DNA of 59,585 nucleotides from Tissierellia bacterium (GTDB taxonomy: Bacteria > Bacillota > Clostridia > Tissierellales > Peptoniphilaceae). This document shows, piece by piece, positions 1 to 8,846 of this stretch. The notes under the pieces were generated by a model, which did not search any database, was not told where the DNA came from, and saw only the letters and a list, made by a program, of their open reading frames with translations. The stretch is from assembly GCA_030537815.1 (NCBI GenBank), contig JAUNVF010000005.1, forward strand, positions 1 through 59,585, read 5' to 3'. Both the position numbers and the translations under genes were made by a program. Position 1 is the stretch's first letter; each line of letters opens with the position of its first letter.

Positions 1-23
1 GACTTCGTTTAGGGCGATATCTC

Positions 24-52
24 TTGACACTGACAGATAGATATGATATTAT
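24..52 (+). promoter_or_regulatory. sigma-A-type promoter for ilvE
   Basis: TTGACA at 24-29 and TATTAT at 47-52 with a 17-nt spacer. It lies about 50 nt before the ilvE start, so ilvE has its own promoter, separate from the ilvBNCDA operon. Confidence 0.75.
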
Positions 53-100
53 TTCGCATAATATTTATAGCTTTTGAACAATGAATGGAGAGGGATTGTA

Positions 101-1165
101 ATGGATATTAAAATTATTAAAAATGAAAACCCAAAAGAAAAACCCCCTGTCGATAATCTGGGGTTTGGACAGTATTTTACAGACCATATGTTTGTAATGG
201 ACTACAAAAAAGATATAGGATGGCATAATGCTAGGATAGAGCCATTTGGAGATTTGGTTATGCATCCTGCGGCTACAGTCCTTCACTACGGGGCTGAGGT
301 ATTTGAGGGCCTTAAAGCATATAAATTAGAAGATGGTAGAGTTCAGCTCTTCAGACCTTCAGATAATATGAAGAGATTAAATAATTCTGCAGAGAGACTT
401 TGTCTTCCACAAATTCCATTTGAGGATCTAATGGAATCTTTATTGAAATTTGTCGACCATGAGAGGGATTGGGTACCTGATAAAAAGGGAACATCTCTAT
501 ATATCAGACCATTTATGTATGGTCATGATCCCTATTTAGGAGTACATACTGTTGAGAATTGCAGTTATATAATTATCGCTTCTCCTAGCGGAAGCTATTA
601 CTCAGATTCCGATTTATCTCCTGTAAAGATAATGATTGAAGAGGAAGATGTCAGAGCAGTTAGAGGCGGAACGGGATATGCTAAATGTGGTGGAAATTAT
701 GCCGCATCTGTCAGAGCTTGCGATAGAGCAGAAGACAAGGGATACTCGCAGGTCCTATGGCTTGACGGAGTCGAGAGAAAATATATAGAAGAAGTCGGTG
801 CGATGAATGTTTTATTCAAAATTGACGGCATTATAGTTACTCCTGAATTGAATGGCTCAATACTAGACGGAATTACGAGAAGATCATGTATAAGAGTATT
901 AAAAGATATGGGTTATGAGGTTCAGGAAAGAAAGATTTCTGTCGACGAGCTAGTAGATGCTATGGAAAATAATAAACTTGAAGAAGCCTGGGGTACTGGA
1001 ACTGCGGCAATTGTCTCCCCGATTTCAGTCCTTGCATATAAGGGAAGAGAATATCAGATTAAAGATGGTGGAGTAGGCGAACTTACAAATAAATTATACG
1101 AAAAGTTGACAGGTATACAATGGGGATTGATTCCCGATGAATACGGCTGGACCGTACAAATTTAA
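101..1165 (+). CDS. ilvE: branched-chain amino acid aminotransferase
   Basis: PLP-dependent class IV transaminase (BCAT, 354 aa, normal family length) that interconverts Val, Leu and Ile with their 2-oxo acids; cytosolic last step of the pathway encoded downstream. The sequence shows the BCAT motif YAKCGGNYAAS with the Schiff-base lysine at about residue 195, followed by QVLWLDG and the EEVGAMN segment typical of type II BCATs. The start is ATG 101 because GGAGAGGG lies 7-8 nt upstream; the frame is open further upstream to a TTG at 74, which has no ribosome site. It is monocistronic here, with its own promoter and a hairpin after the stop. leuABCD genes are not in the window. Confidence 0.95.
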   Translation: MDIKIIKNENPKEKPPVDNLGFGQYFTDHMFVMDYKKDIGWHNARIEPFGDLVMHPAATVLHYGAEVFEGLKAYKLEDGRVQLFRPSDNMKRLNNSAERLCLPQIPFEDLMESLLKFVDHERDWVPDKKGTSLYIRPFMYGHDPYLGVHTVENCSYIIIASPSGSYYSDSDLSPVKIMIEEEDVRAVRGGTGYAKCGGNYAASVRACDRAEDKGYSQVLWLDGVERKYIEEVGAMNVLFKIDGIIVTPELNGSILDGITRRSCIRVLKDMGYEVQERKISVDELVDAMENNKLEEAWGTGTAAIVSPISVLAYKGREYQIKDGGVGELTNKLYEKLTGIQWGLIPDEYGWTVQI

Positions 1166-1168
1166 TTT

Positions 1169-1214
1169 AAATCCGATTTGAATGATCGACAGATCTTTTA
1201 AATCGGATTTCTAA
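1169..1214 (+). terminator. possible terminator after ilvE
   Basis: An 11-bp inverted repeat (AAATCCGATTT at 1169-1179, AAATCGGATTT at 1200-1210) with a 20-nt loop just after the ilvE stop. The U-tract is poor, so termination may be weak. Confidence 0.45.
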
Positions 1215-1294
1215 TTATGCCGATATTGTAATATCATTTCCTATAAGATACAATATAATTGAAGATATGTAAAAGAATTGAAAAGGAGGCAGAG

Positions 1295-1618
1295 ATGTAT
1301 AAGAAAAAGGCGATTTATTATTTGATTACGATACTAAATTTCTATTTATTGCCCAATTTAATAGTCGATACCGGGAGTGGGATGAGTATGCTTTTGATAA
1401 TAATGCCATTGATTATTTTGGGTAATTCTATTTTCTATGGAGCGGTATTCGGATTTAAAATAATATTTGCGATTATCACTGCAGTTCTATTCATTCCCAG
1501 CATCTTTATATACTACAATTCAAGTGTTATGCTGTATTCAATTATATATGGAATAGTATCTCTTATAGGGATAGGAATCGGATCTTATTTTTTTAAAAAG
1601 AATAGAGAAAATCTCTAA
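1295..1618 (+). CDS. small hydrophobic membrane protein
   Basis: 107 aa, unrecognised. The start ATG 1295 is set by AAAGGAGG at 1282-1289; the frame is open back to a TTG at 1259 but that has no ribosome site. After a short basic N-terminus (MYKKK) come about four hydrophobic segments (roughly residues 7-24, 28-48, 50-68 and 72-97), ending in a basic tail FFKKNRENL, as in a small integral membrane protein with cytosolic ends. The lone gene lies between ilvE and dps and is followed by a terminator at 1657-1698. No catalytic motif is visible and no function can be assigned. Confidence 0.7.
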   Translation: MYKKKAIYYLITILNFYLLPNLIVDTGSGMSMLLIIMPLIILGNSIFYGAVFGFKIIFAIITAVLFIPSIFIYYNSSVMLYSIIYGIVSLIGIGIGSYFFKKNRENL

Positions 1619-1656
1619 AAATGCTTTTACAAAATAAATATTATAAACAGGATTAT

Positions 1657-1698
1657 AGATATCATGGGAAAATTGCAAAAAACCATGATATCTTTTTA
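1657..1698 (+). terminator. intrinsic terminator
   Basis: Perfect 11-bp stem (AGATATCATGG at 1657-1667, CCATGATATCT at 1683-1693) followed by a T-rich run. It ends the small membrane-protein transcript. Confidence 0.75.
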
Positions 1699-1806
1699 TT
1701 TTCTAAATATCATATCTGGTATAAAATGTCTTGATTTCAATATTATAATTTATATTTCTAAAATTAAAAAAATGAAAATAAAAATGATATAATTCCATTA
1801 GGAAAA

Positions 1807-1821
1807 TGAAAATAATTATCG
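1807..1821 (+). promoter_or_regulatory. Fur/PerR-like box upstream of dps
   Basis: TGAAAATAATTATCG matches the 7-1-7 Fur-family consensus (TGATAATNATTATCA) at 13 of 15 positions. It lies about 30-45 nt upstream of a TATAAT at 1850-1855 in front of dps, a gene often controlled by PerR or Fur in Firmicutes. The region is very AT-rich, so chance matches are possible. Confidence 0.4.
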
Positions 1822-1950
1822 ATATCGGAGTATATTTTATAAATATGGGTATAATATTATACTGAGGTTATGATTATAGATTTTAAAGATATGGAATATT
1901 TTGAGTATTTCTATATTCATATCTTAAATAAAAATATGGAGGTTTTAGAA

Positions 1951-2376
1951 ATGGAAAAATTAAATGTATACTTAGCAAATTTGGCGGTCGGAAATATCAA
2001 GCTTCACAATTTGCATTGGAATGTAAAGGGATTTTCTTTTAAGCAAGTTCACGAATATCTTGAGGCATTATATGATAATGCATTTGAGAAATTTGACGAG
2101 GTTGCTGAGCTTCAAAAAATGCATGGAATCGACCCTCTTGCATCGATGAAGGAATATCTTGAGATTACAACAGTTGAGGAGCTAGAAACTCAAGATTATG
2201 ATTTAAAGGATGCTATCGGAAAAGCTTTAGAATATGTCGAGCTTATGAGAGAGTTGGCACTTGAAATCAGAGCAGAAGCAGATGAATGTGATAAATTCTC
2301 TATCGCCAATATGATGGAAGATCATATTGAATCATATGATAAAGAAATTTGGTTTATGAAGAGCATGCTTTCATAA
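1951..2376 (+). CDS. dps: Dps family ferritin-like DNA-protection protein
   Basis: 141-aa ferritin-like four-helix protein. Dps dodecamers oxidise Fe(II) with H2O2, store the iron and protect DNA. The family signature is clear: LHNLHWNVKG near residues 18-27 (ferroxidase His) and AFEKFDEVAE near residues 45-54 (acidic ligands from the partner subunit), then a long helix and a C-terminal DHIESYDKE segment. The start ATG 1951 follows TATGGAGG; the frame extends upstream to 1870 but without a ribosome site and with a non-Dps sequence. Monocistronic, with a strong terminator at 2382-2418 and a Fur-like box upstream. Confidence 0.93.
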   Translation: MEKLNVYLANLAVGNIKLHNLHWNVKGFSFKQVHEYLEALYDNAFEKFDEVAELQKMHGIDPLASMKEYLEITTVEELETQDYDLKDAIGKALEYVELMRELALEIRAEADECDKFSIANMMEDHIESYDKEIWFMKSMLS

Positions 2377-2381
2377 AACAG

Positions 2382-2418
2382 AGCCTGTATCGAGTTTAAA
2401 CTGATACAGGCTTTTTTT
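2382..2418 (+). terminator. intrinsic terminator of dps
   Basis: Ten-bp stem AGCCTGTATC (2382-2391) and GATACAGGCT (2403-2412) followed by seven Ts. Confidence 0.9.
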
Positions 2419-2475
2419 ATTTGTGGAATTTTTGTTTACAAATACACAAAAGCAATAAAAATATTTGAAATTGTA

Positions 2476-2504
2476 TTGACAAGCAGATCCATATATGATA
2501 AATT
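2476..2504 (+). promoter_or_regulatory. promoter of the ilv leader and operon
   Basis: TTGACA at 2476-2481; a 17-nt spacer leads to TAAATT (2499-2504), a weak -10, with TATGAT at 2494 as an alternative. The leader ORF starts about 30 nt downstream. Confidence 0.55.
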
Positions 2505-2533
2505 ATCTAATATATTCATTTAAGGAGAATGAC

Positions 2534-2632
2534 ATGAAGACTCTTAACTTTATCAACCTAATAGTCGTCGTCATTAGCATTATCGAAATTATTGATAATG
2601 CTTGTTGGCGTTGCGCTGGAATAGGTGTATGA
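2534..2632 (+). CDS. ilvL: ilv operon leader peptide (attenuator)
   Basis: A 32-residue ORF preceded by TAAGGAGA (about 6 nt spacing). It reads MKTLNFINLIVVVISIIEII then DNACWRCAGIGV: of residues 9-20, nine are Leu, Ile or Val, the end products of the operon. This is the classic composition of an attenuation leader peptide. A perfect 9-bp hairpin lies inside the ORF (2576-2584 with 2594-2602), and 16 nt after its stop is a strong intrinsic terminator just before ilvB. A ribosome stalled on the Ile/Val codons would melt the first hairpin and could allow an antiterminator to form. The peptide probably has no other role. No T-box is visible here. Confidence 0.85.
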   Translation: MKTLNFINLIVVVISIIEIIDNACWRCAGIGV

Positions 2633-2648
2633 GTGTAGATTCTTTTAG

Positions 2649-2681
2649 ACCTTACGGCAGACGCTGTAAGGTTTTTTATTT
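2649..2681 (+). terminator. attenuator terminator upstream of ilvB
   Basis: Ten-bp stem ACCTTACGGC (2649-2658) and GCTGTAAGGT (2663-2672, one G-U pair), 4-nt loop, then TTTTTTATTT. It sits between the leader peptide and ilvB. An alternative pairing of 2608-2614 (GCGTTGC) with 2657-2664 (GCAGACGC) would disrupt it. Confidence 0.85.
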
Positions 2682-2699
2682 ATGTCAAAGGAGGGAATT

Positions 2700-4352
2700 A
2701 TGATTATTAATGGCGCGAGAATACTCGTAGAAGAGCTTATCAGGCAGGGTGTCGACAAGGTTTTTGGATATCCCGGCGGAGCGGTTTTAGATATATATGA
2801 TGAACTTTACAAATGTTCTGATAGAATAGAACATATAATTGGAGCGCATGAGCAAGGTGCTGCTCATGCGGCAGACGGATATGCGAGAGTTACAGGAAAG
2901 GCGGGAGTTGTAATCGCTACAAGTGGTCCCGGGGCGACGAATTTAGTTACCGGAATCGCAAATGCTTATCTCGATTCGGTTCCAATGGTCGCAATTACAG
3001 GAAATGTCGCTGAATCCATGCTGGGAAAGGATAGTTTTCAGGAAGTCGACATAGTCGGGATAACATTGCCCATCGTAAAACATAGCTATATAGCTAGAGA
3101 TGTAAACGAATTGGAGAATATAATAAGCGAAGCCTTTATGTTAGCTCAATCGGGTAGAAAAGGGCCGGTATTGATCGATATTCCCAAGAGCACCCAAAAG
3201 GCCGTATGCGAATACAAGGGCTCAGTAGATATCAAGGAGAGAAAGCTTAAAAATAATGTGGATCTGACCGAGGCCATAGAGGCGATAAAGGCGAGTAAAA
3301 GGCCTTATATATACTGCGGCGGAGGTGCGATATCAGCTGAAATCGAGGAGGAGATTCTCGAATTATCAAAGAAGATAGAGGCGCCCATAGGCTTGAGCAT
3401 GATGGGCTTGACTGCAGTTCCGGGATCATATGATTTAAATCTTGGAATGACAGGAATGCATGGGAGACTGGCATCGATAATAGCGCAGGCGGAGGCGGAT
3501 CTCTTGATCGGTATCGGAGTTAGATTCAGCGACAGGGCGACTGGAAATGTCGATGAATACAGAAAGAATTGTAAGATAATACAGATAGATATCGACGATG
3601 TGGAATTCGGTAAAAATATTCCTGATATCGTCGAACTTCATGGAGATGCTAAAGAAATAGTTAGAAATCTGATCGATTCTCTACCGCAGATGGAGCATAA
3701 AGAATGGTGTGATAAATTGCTGAAGCAGAAGGCGATCGACGATACGCCGAGAAAGCCAAATGGATTTGTTCCAAGAAATATAATAAGGGCGATAAATGAT
3801 TATGTAGAAGATGAGACTGTCATCGCTACAGATGTCGGGCAGCATCAGATGTGGACTATGCAGCATTATAGATTTGAAAAACCGCGTACTCTTCTCACAT
3901 CAGGCGGTCTAGGCACTATGGGATACGGATTGGGAGCTGCCATTGGAGGCTGTGTTGCCAATGACAATAAGAGGACTGTTCTTTTTACCGGAGATGGTAG
4001 TTTTGGAATGAATTTAAATGAATTATCGACTGCAGTAAGTCAAAAATTGCCGATACTAATCCTGCTGTTCAATAATAATACATTGGGAATGGTTAGGCAG
4101 TGGCAGAAGATGTTTTATGAGGAGAGATTTTCAGAGACGACTTTAAATAGAAAGACGAATTATGTGGATCTCGCCAAGGCATTTGGCGCAGAAGGAGAAT
4201 CCGTATCGAGCATGGAAGAATTGAATTCTGTATTGGAAAGAGGATTGCCGGAAGACGGACCATTTCTGCTCGAGTGTCTGATAGATATTGACGAGCTTGT
4301 ACTTCCGATGATTCCTGCAGGTGGCTCATACAAAGATCTTGTTGTAGATTAA
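2700..4352 (+). CDS. ilvB: acetolactate synthase large (catalytic) subunit
   Basis: 550-aa ThDP enzyme that condenses two pyruvates, or pyruvate and 2-oxobutyrate, in the first shared step of Val/Ile synthesis; works with IlvN. Visible: the catalytic Glu segment GAHEQGAAHAADGYAR (about residues 45-60), the FAD/ThDP-enzyme stretch TSGPGATNLVTGI, and the ThDP motif GDGSFGMNLNELSTA with the NN about 30 residues further on. The start is ATG 2700, with AAAGGAGGG upstream; an in-frame ATG at 2682 lies in the terminator U-tract and would place that ribosome site inside the gene. The adjacent ilvN marks it as the anabolic, regulated form. First structural gene of the attenuated operon. Confidence 0.96.
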   Translation: MIINGARILVEELIRQGVDKVFGYPGGAVLDIYDELYKCSDRIEHIIGAHEQGAAHAADGYARVTGKAGVVIATSGPGATNLVTGIANAYLDSVPMVAITGNVAESMLGKDSFQEVDIVGITLPIVKHSYIARDVNELENIISEAFMLAQSGRKGPVLIDIPKSTQKAVCEYKGSVDIKERKLKNNVDLTEAIEAIKASKRPYIYCGGGAISAEIEEEILELSKKIEAPIGLSMMGLTAVPGSYDLNLGMTGMHGRLASIIAQAEADLLIGIGVRFSDRATGNVDEYRKNCKIIQIDIDDVEFGKNIPDIVELHGDAKEIVRNLIDSLPQMEHKEWCDKLLKQKAIDDTPRKPNGFVPRNIIRAINDYVEDETVIATDVGQHQMWTMQHYRFEKPRTLLTSGGLGTMGYGLGAAIGGCVANDNKRTVLFTGDGSFGMNLNELSTAVSQKLPILILLFNNNTLGMVRQWQKMFYEERFSETTLNRKTNYVDLAKAFGAEGESVSSMEELNSVLERGLPEDGPFLLECLIDIDELVLPMIPAGGSYKDLVVD

Positions 4353-4362
4353 GGAGATAATT

Positions 4363-4887
4363 ATGGGAAATAGATTTACTGTTGGCCTGATTGTAAACAA
4401 TCATTATGGCGTATTAAATAGAATTGCAGGATTGTATAATAAGAGGGGATATAATATCGACTCTTTGACAGTTGGCGAGACCGAAGATCCGAGATATTCG
4501 AGAATGACCATAGTTTCAAATGGCGATGAATATATAAGATCTCAAGTCGTAAAGCAATTAAATAAGCTACATGATGTTAAGACGGCCGTATTGATAGAAG
4601 AAGATGAGGCTGTGTCTGTAGAGCATCTTCTGATAAAATTAAAGACGAATGGCGGTAGCAATTCAGATATAGCAGCTCTTTTAAATGCTTATGGAGCAAA
4701 GGTTATGGATTTGGGACAGGGTTTTATCATTCTCGATATGACCGGAAGTACTGAAAAGATAAATGAATTTATCGCTAAGAGCATCCCCTATGGGATTTTG
4801 GAATTATGTAGGTCGGGTACATTATCATTGACTAAAGATGGAAATAATATTTTAAGTGCATCAGTAGATAAATTTGAGGAGGAATAA
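4363..4887 (+). CDS. ilvN: acetolactate synthase small (regulatory) subunit
   Basis: 174 aa, the usual length for an AHAS regulatory subunit with an N-terminal ACT domain (about residues 4-75, containing [20 protein letters not shown]) and a C-terminal IlvN domain. It activates IlvB and gives Val feedback inhibition in the family. The start follows AAGGAGATAATT. It lies 10 nt after ilvB and 1 nt before ilvC, so translation is probably coupled. Confidence 0.95.
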   Translation: MGNRFTVGLIVNNHYGVLNRIAGLYNKRGYNIDSLTVGETEDPRYSRMTIVSNGDEYIRSQVVKQLNKLHDVKTAVLIEEDEAVSVEHLLIKLKTNGGSNSDIAALLNAYGAKVMDLGQGFIILDMTGSTEKINEFIAKSIPYGILELCRSGTLSLTKDGNNILSASVDKFEEE

Positions 4888-4888
4888 T

Positions 4889-5887
4889 ATGGCAAAGATG
4901 TATTATGAGAAGGACTGTAATGAATTATTACTTGAAGGTAAAACCGTAGCCGTAATAGGTTATGGTTCGCAAGGACATGCGCACGCTTTAAATTTAAGAG
5001 ATAGCGGCGTAAATGTGGTTATTGGATTATACGAGGGATCATCATCGGCAGAAAGGGCTAAAGAACAAGGATTTAAGGTTTTAAATTCAGATGAAGCCGT
5101 TAAAGAAGCTGATTTTGTAATCATGCTAGTAAATGATGAGAAGATGGCAAAATTATACAGGGAAAAAGTAGAGCCTAATTTGAGAGCGGGAATGACTCTC
5201 GCATTCGCTCATGGATTCAATATCCATTTTAAACAAATAGTTCCGCCGAAAGATGTGAATGTCGTCATGATTGCACCTAAGGGACCGGGCCATACAGTTA
5301 GAAGTCAATACCTAGAGGGCAAGGGAGTTCCATGTCTTGTAGCTGTTTATCAAGATGCTACAGGAAATGCAAAAGATATCGCATTATCTTATGCAGCGGG
5401 AATCGGTGGAGCGAGAGCAGGAGTTCTCGAAACTACTTTTAAAGAAGAGACTGAAACTGATTTATTTGGAGAGCAGGCCGTATTATGCGGTGGAGTAACT
5501 GCACTTATGAAAGCTGGATTCGATACATTGGTGGAAGCCGGTTACCAACCTGAGAGCGCCTATTTTGAATGTGTTCACGAAATGAAATTGATCATCGACT
5601 TGGTAGTAAAAGGTGGACTTTCATTTATGAGGTATTCTATAAGCGATACTGCTGAATTTGGAGACTATGCAGTGGGCGACAGGATTATAAACGAAGAAAC
5701 TAAAAAAGAGATGAAAAAAGTTTTAAGTGAAATTCAAAGTGGAGAATTCGCTGAGAAATGGATCAAAGAAAATGAAAATAACAGACCTACTTTCACGAAG
5801 AGAAGACAGGAAGAGTCTGAATTATTAGTAGAAAAGGTCGGTAGAGATTTAAGGGCTAAGATGAGTTGGCAAGATGAAGAAAAATAG
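4889..5887 (+). CDS. ilvC: ketol-acid reductoisomerase (class I)
   Basis: 332 aa, short class I KARI that isomerises and reduces acetolactate/acetohydroxybutyrate using NAD(P)H and Mg2+. The Rossmann motif [17 protein letters not shown] is at about residues 24-40. The cofactor loop after beta-2 reads GLYEGSSS, with Glu49 where NADPH enzymes usually have a neutral or basic residue, so NADH use is possible. The metal-binding [10 protein letters not shown] segment is present. The start ATG 4889 has GAGGAGG 6 nt upstream; an earlier in-frame start at 4874 lies inside ilvN. It overlaps ilvD by 14 nt. Confidence 0.96.
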   Translation: MAKMYYEKDCNELLLEGKTVAVIGYGSQGHAHALNLRDSGVNVVIGLYEGSSSAERAKEQGFKVLNSDEAVKEADFVIMLVNDEKMAKLYREKVEPNLRAGMTLAFAHGFNIHFKQIVPPKDVNVVMIAPKGPGHTVRSQYLEGKGVPCLVAVYQDATGNAKDIALSYAAGIGGARAGVLETTFKEETETDLFGEQAVLCGGVTALMKAGFDTLVEAGYQPESAYFECVHEMKLIIDLVVKGGLSFMRYSISDTAEFGDYAVGDRIINEETKKEMKKVLSEIQSGEFAEKWIKENENNRPTFTKRRQEESELLVEKVGRDLRAKMSWQDEEK

Positions 5888-7538
5888 AGTAGGAAAAGAC
5901 GGACTGAAATTAAAAGATATATCGAGTAGTCCAAAAAGAGCTTTATTAAAGGCTATGGGATATGACAATGAGCAGATGAGGAGACCTCTTATAGGGGTTG
6001 TAAATTCATTTAATGAGATTGTCCCCGGCCATATTCACTTGAATACTATCGCAAGAGCTGTCAAAGAAGGTATACTCATGGCAGGCGGGACTCCGATGGA
6101 ATTTAATACCATCGGGGTCTGCGATGGTCTTGCAATGGGACATGAGGGAATGAAATACTCATTGCCTTCTAGAGAGCTGATCGCCGATACTGTTGAATGT
6201 ATGGTTAGAGCTCATGCACTGGATGCACTAGTATTTATACCAAATTGCGATAAGGTCGTGCCGGGAATGTTGATGGCCGCTGCCAGACTAAATACTCCTT
6301 CGATCTTTATATCAGGCGGTCCCATGCTGTCGATAGACGGATCTGATTTGAACTCGGTATTTGAAGCTGTCGGTGCATTTCATGCCGGAAAAATCGGAGA
6401 AGATGAACTCTATGCACTTGAAGAGTCGGCTTGTCCAGGCTGTGGTTCATGTTCCGGAATGTTTACGGCTAATTCTATGAACTGTCTCTGCGAAGCTTTG
6501 GGAATAGCATTACCTGGAAATGGAACTGTGCCGGCGGTTTATTCTCAGAGGATAAGAATGGCAAAGCAGGCCGGAAGAATGATACTCGATATCTTGGAAG
6601 CTGATATAAGACCATCAGATTTATTTACCGAAAAGGCTTTTAAAAATGCGTTGAGAGTCGATATGGCTCTTGGCTGTTCCACGAATTCAGTTCTTCATCT
6701 ATTTGGACTTGCTAATGAAATGGGAGTCGATATAAATTTAGGAACTATAAATGAAATAAGCGAAAGCACGCCGAATTTATGTAAATTGGCACCGGCAGGC
6801 TTCCATCATATGCAGGATTTGAATAGGGCAGGCGGTGTTTATGCAGTAATGAATGAACTTTTTGAAGCCTCGCTCATAGACGGAGATGCGATGTCGGTAT
6901 TGGGAACTGAATTTTCAAATATACTTCCCAAATTCAAAAATAAGGATAAAAAAGTCATAAGACCATTTGACGAACCTTATTCTAAAACAGGTGGACTTGC
7001 GGCGCTCTTTGGAAATATTGCACCTAATGGCGCAGTCGTAAAGAGATCGGCAGTCAAGGAAGCCATGCTAAAATTTACGGGAAGAGCTAGGGTATTCGAC
7101 TCGGAAGAAGATGCCGTCAAGGCGATATACAAAGGCGAGATAGTGTCGGGAGATGTCGTAGTTATAAGATATGAAGGCCCTGCAGGTGGTCCTGGAATGA
7201 GGGAGATGCTGTCGCCGACATCTGCTATTGCCGGTATGGGGCTAGACGATACTGTCGCTCTTATAACAGATGGTAGATTCTCGGGAGCTACTCGAGGAGC
7301 TGCAATTGGACATATATCTCCGGAAGCTCAATCGGGTGGAACGATAGCTTATGTAAAAGAAAATGATAAAATACAAATAGATATACCTAATTACAGTCTC
7401 AAGATTTTGATTTCTGATGAGGAATTGGAAAATAGAAAAAGAGAGATGAAGGTAAAAGAACCGAAAAAAGTACCAGGATTTATGAGAAGATATGTTAGAA
7501 ATGTAAGTTCTGCAGATAAGGGTGCAGTCTTATTATAA
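5874..7538 (+). CDS. ilvD: dihydroxy-acid dehydratase
   Basis: 554-aa Fe-S dehydratase making 2-oxo-3-methylvalerate and 2-oxoisovalerate. Cluster cysteines are visible in [11 protein letters not shown] (about residues 117-127) and [19 protein letters not shown] (about residues 187-205); the C-terminal [10 protein letters not shown] segment is also typical. The ATG overlaps the end of ilvC by 14 nt, so it is translationally coupled. Such clusters are oxygen-sensitive, which fits an anaerobe. Confidence 0.96.
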   Translation: MKKNRVGKDGLKLKDISSSPKRALLKAMGYDNEQMRRPLIGVVNSFNEIVPGHIHLNTIARAVKEGILMAGGTPMEFNTIGVCDGLAMGHEGMKYSLPSRELIADTVECMVRAHALDALVFIPNCDKVVPGMLMAAARLNTPSIFISGGPMLSIDGSDLNSVFEAVGAFHAGKIGEDELYALEESACPGCGSCSGMFTANSMNCLCEALGIALPGNGTVPAVYSQRIRMAKQAGRMILDILEADIRPSDLFTEKAFKNALRVDMALGCSTNSVLHLFGLANEMGVDINLGTINEISESTPNLCKLAPAGFHHMQDLNRAGGVYAVMNELFEASLIDGDAMSVLGTEFSNILPKFKNKDKKVIRPFDEPYSKTGGLAALFGNIAPNGAVVKRSAVKEAMLKFTGRARVFDSEEDAVKAIYKGEIVSGDVVVIRYEGPAGGPGMREMLSPTSAIAGMGLDDTVALITDGRFSGATRGAAIGHISPEAQSGGTIAYVKENDKIQIDIPNYSLKILISDEELENRKREMKVKEPKKVPGFMRRYVRNVSSADKGAVLL

Positions 7539-7567
7539 TCAATCGAAAAAAATTAGGAAGTGATTAA

Positions 7568-8764
7568 ATGTTGACATTGGATAAGGTCTATCTGGCAGGC
7601 GCTGAACTTAGAAATGTAGTCAGAAAAACAGACCTGATATATGCGCCGTTATTGTCAAGAAATAATGAAGTTTTTTTAAAAACTGAAAACTTACAAAAAA
7701 CCGGTTCTTTTAAGGTTAGAGGGGCACATTATAAGATGTCAACTTTAACGCCGGAAGAAAGAGAAAAAGGCGTCGTGGCCTGTTCTGCCGGAAATCACGC
7801 ACAGGGAGTTGCGCTGGCAGCGAGAAGCTTTGGAATCAAGTCATTGATATTTCTACCTGCGACGGCTCCGATCTCAAAAATAGAGGCGACCAGAGCTTTA
7901 GGTGCTGAAATTAAATTAGTTGACGGAGTATATGACGACGCCTATCGAGAGGCGATAAAATACTCAGAAGAGAATGATTGTCTATTTTTACATCCATTTG
8001 ACGATGAAGATGTAATAGCAGGACAATCGACTGTAGCACTTGAAATACTGGAACAATTGCCGGATGTTGAAGCTGTGGTAGTTCCGATAGGCGGAGGAGG
8101 TCTGATCTCGGGCATAGCATTTGCTATTAAAGCTATGAGGCCGAATTGTAAAGTATATGGCGTGCAAGCCGAGAGAGCTGGAGCCATGGCAAAATCTTTT
8201 CACGAAAAGAAACATTGCGAAACAAAAGCAGTATCGACATTTGCAGACGGTATAGCTGTAAAGAGTCCCGGAAACCTGACATATGAGATATGTTCTGAAT
8301 ACGTCGACGATATAGTTACAGTATCAGAAGATCAAATAGCAACAGCAATACTTACATTAATGGAAAGACAAAAACTTGTTTCTGAAGGGGCTGGAGCAGT
8401 AGCGATCGCTGCGATAATGTTTAATAAGATACCACTTGCCAATAAAAAGGTATGTGCGATAATATCGGGAGGAAATATAGATGTAAATATTCTTTCCAGG
8501 GTAATCGAGAGAGGGCTTTTGACCTCCGGAAGAAGGACGAATCTCACGATAGAACTCATAGATAAGCCGGGTCAATTAAAGACGGTATCTACTATTGTAG
8601 CCGAGCAGGGAGCAAATGTTATAAGTGTGTACTACACGCCTGGTGGAAGAAATATGGCGATAAATGGCTGCTTCCTAAATTTGTCTATGGAGACAAAGGA
8701 CCATTCGCATCTCGAGCAGGTTAAGAAAGCATTAGAGGCAAATGGATTTAAAATATGTGAATAA
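7568..8764 (+). CDS. ilvA: threonine ammonia-lyase (threonine dehydratase)
   Basis: 398-aa PLP fold-type II enzyme deaminating Thr to 2-oxobutyrate, the Ile-specific precursor. The Schiff-base lysine is in KTGSFKVRGA (about residues 44-53), the phosphate loop is GGGGLISG (about residues 176-183), and SGGNIDV ends the catalytic domain near residue 306. A C-terminal ACT-like region of about 80 residues (NLTIELIDKPGQLKTV) follows, giving the single-ACT form common in Gram-positives. The start has AGGAAGTGATTA upstream. Last gene of the operon, ended by a terminator at 8768-8796. Its presence means Ile can be made from Thr. Confidence 0.94.
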   Translation: MLTLDKVYLAGAELRNVVRKTDLIYAPLLSRNNEVFLKTENLQKTGSFKVRGAHYKMSTLTPEEREKGVVACSAGNHAQGVALAARSFGIKSLIFLPATAPISKIEATRALGAEIKLVDGVYDDAYREAIKYSEENDCLFLHPFDDEDVIAGQSTVALEILEQLPDVEAVVVPIGGGGLISGIAFAIKAMRPNCKVYGVQAERAGAMAKSFHEKKHCETKAVSTFADGIAVKSPGNLTYEICSEYVDDIVTVSEDQIATAILTLMERQKLVSEGAGAVAIAAIMFNKIPLANKKVCAIISGGNIDVNILSRVIERGLLTSGRRTNLTIELIDKPGQLKTVSTIVAEQGANVISVYYTPGGRNMAINGCFLNLSMETKDHSHLEQVKKALEANGFKICE

Positions 8765-8767
8765 TTC

Positions 8768-8796
8768 AAGACTCCGATTGATTTCGGAGTCTTTTA
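8768..8796 (+). terminator. terminator of ilvBNCDA
   Basis: AAGACTCCGA (8768-8777) and TCGGAGTCTT (8784-8793), 10-bp perfect stem, 6-nt loop, short T-run. Confidence 0.85.
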
Positions 8797-8809
8797 TCAT
8801 TAATGACTT

Positions 8810-8836
8810 TTGAAATAAAGAGATACATGGTATAAT
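8810..8836 (+). promoter_or_regulatory. promoter of the metallophosphoesterase gene
   Basis: TTGAAA (8810-8815) and a consensus TATAAT (8831-8836), spacer 15. The -10 ends only 10 nt before the ATG, so the transcript would have almost no leader. Confidence 0.6.
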
Positions 8837-8846
8837 TACAGATATT

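Larger units (their letters stand above)
1619..1950. other. intergenic region with terminator and dps control region
   Basis: AT-rich spacer of about 330 nt. It holds the terminator at 1657-1698, a Fur/PerR-like box at 1807-1821, TATAAT-like hexamers at 1788 and 1850, and the dps ribosome site. No gene seen. Confidence 0.6.

Noticed and set aside
1870-1950. N-terminal extension of Dps by 27 residues
   Set aside because: The earlier start has no ribosome site, the extension is not Dps-like, and TATGGAGG lies correctly before ATG 1951.
2600-2700. T-box riboswitch for the ilv operon
   Set aside because: No T-box core sequence was found; the leader-peptide/terminator arrangement explains the region.
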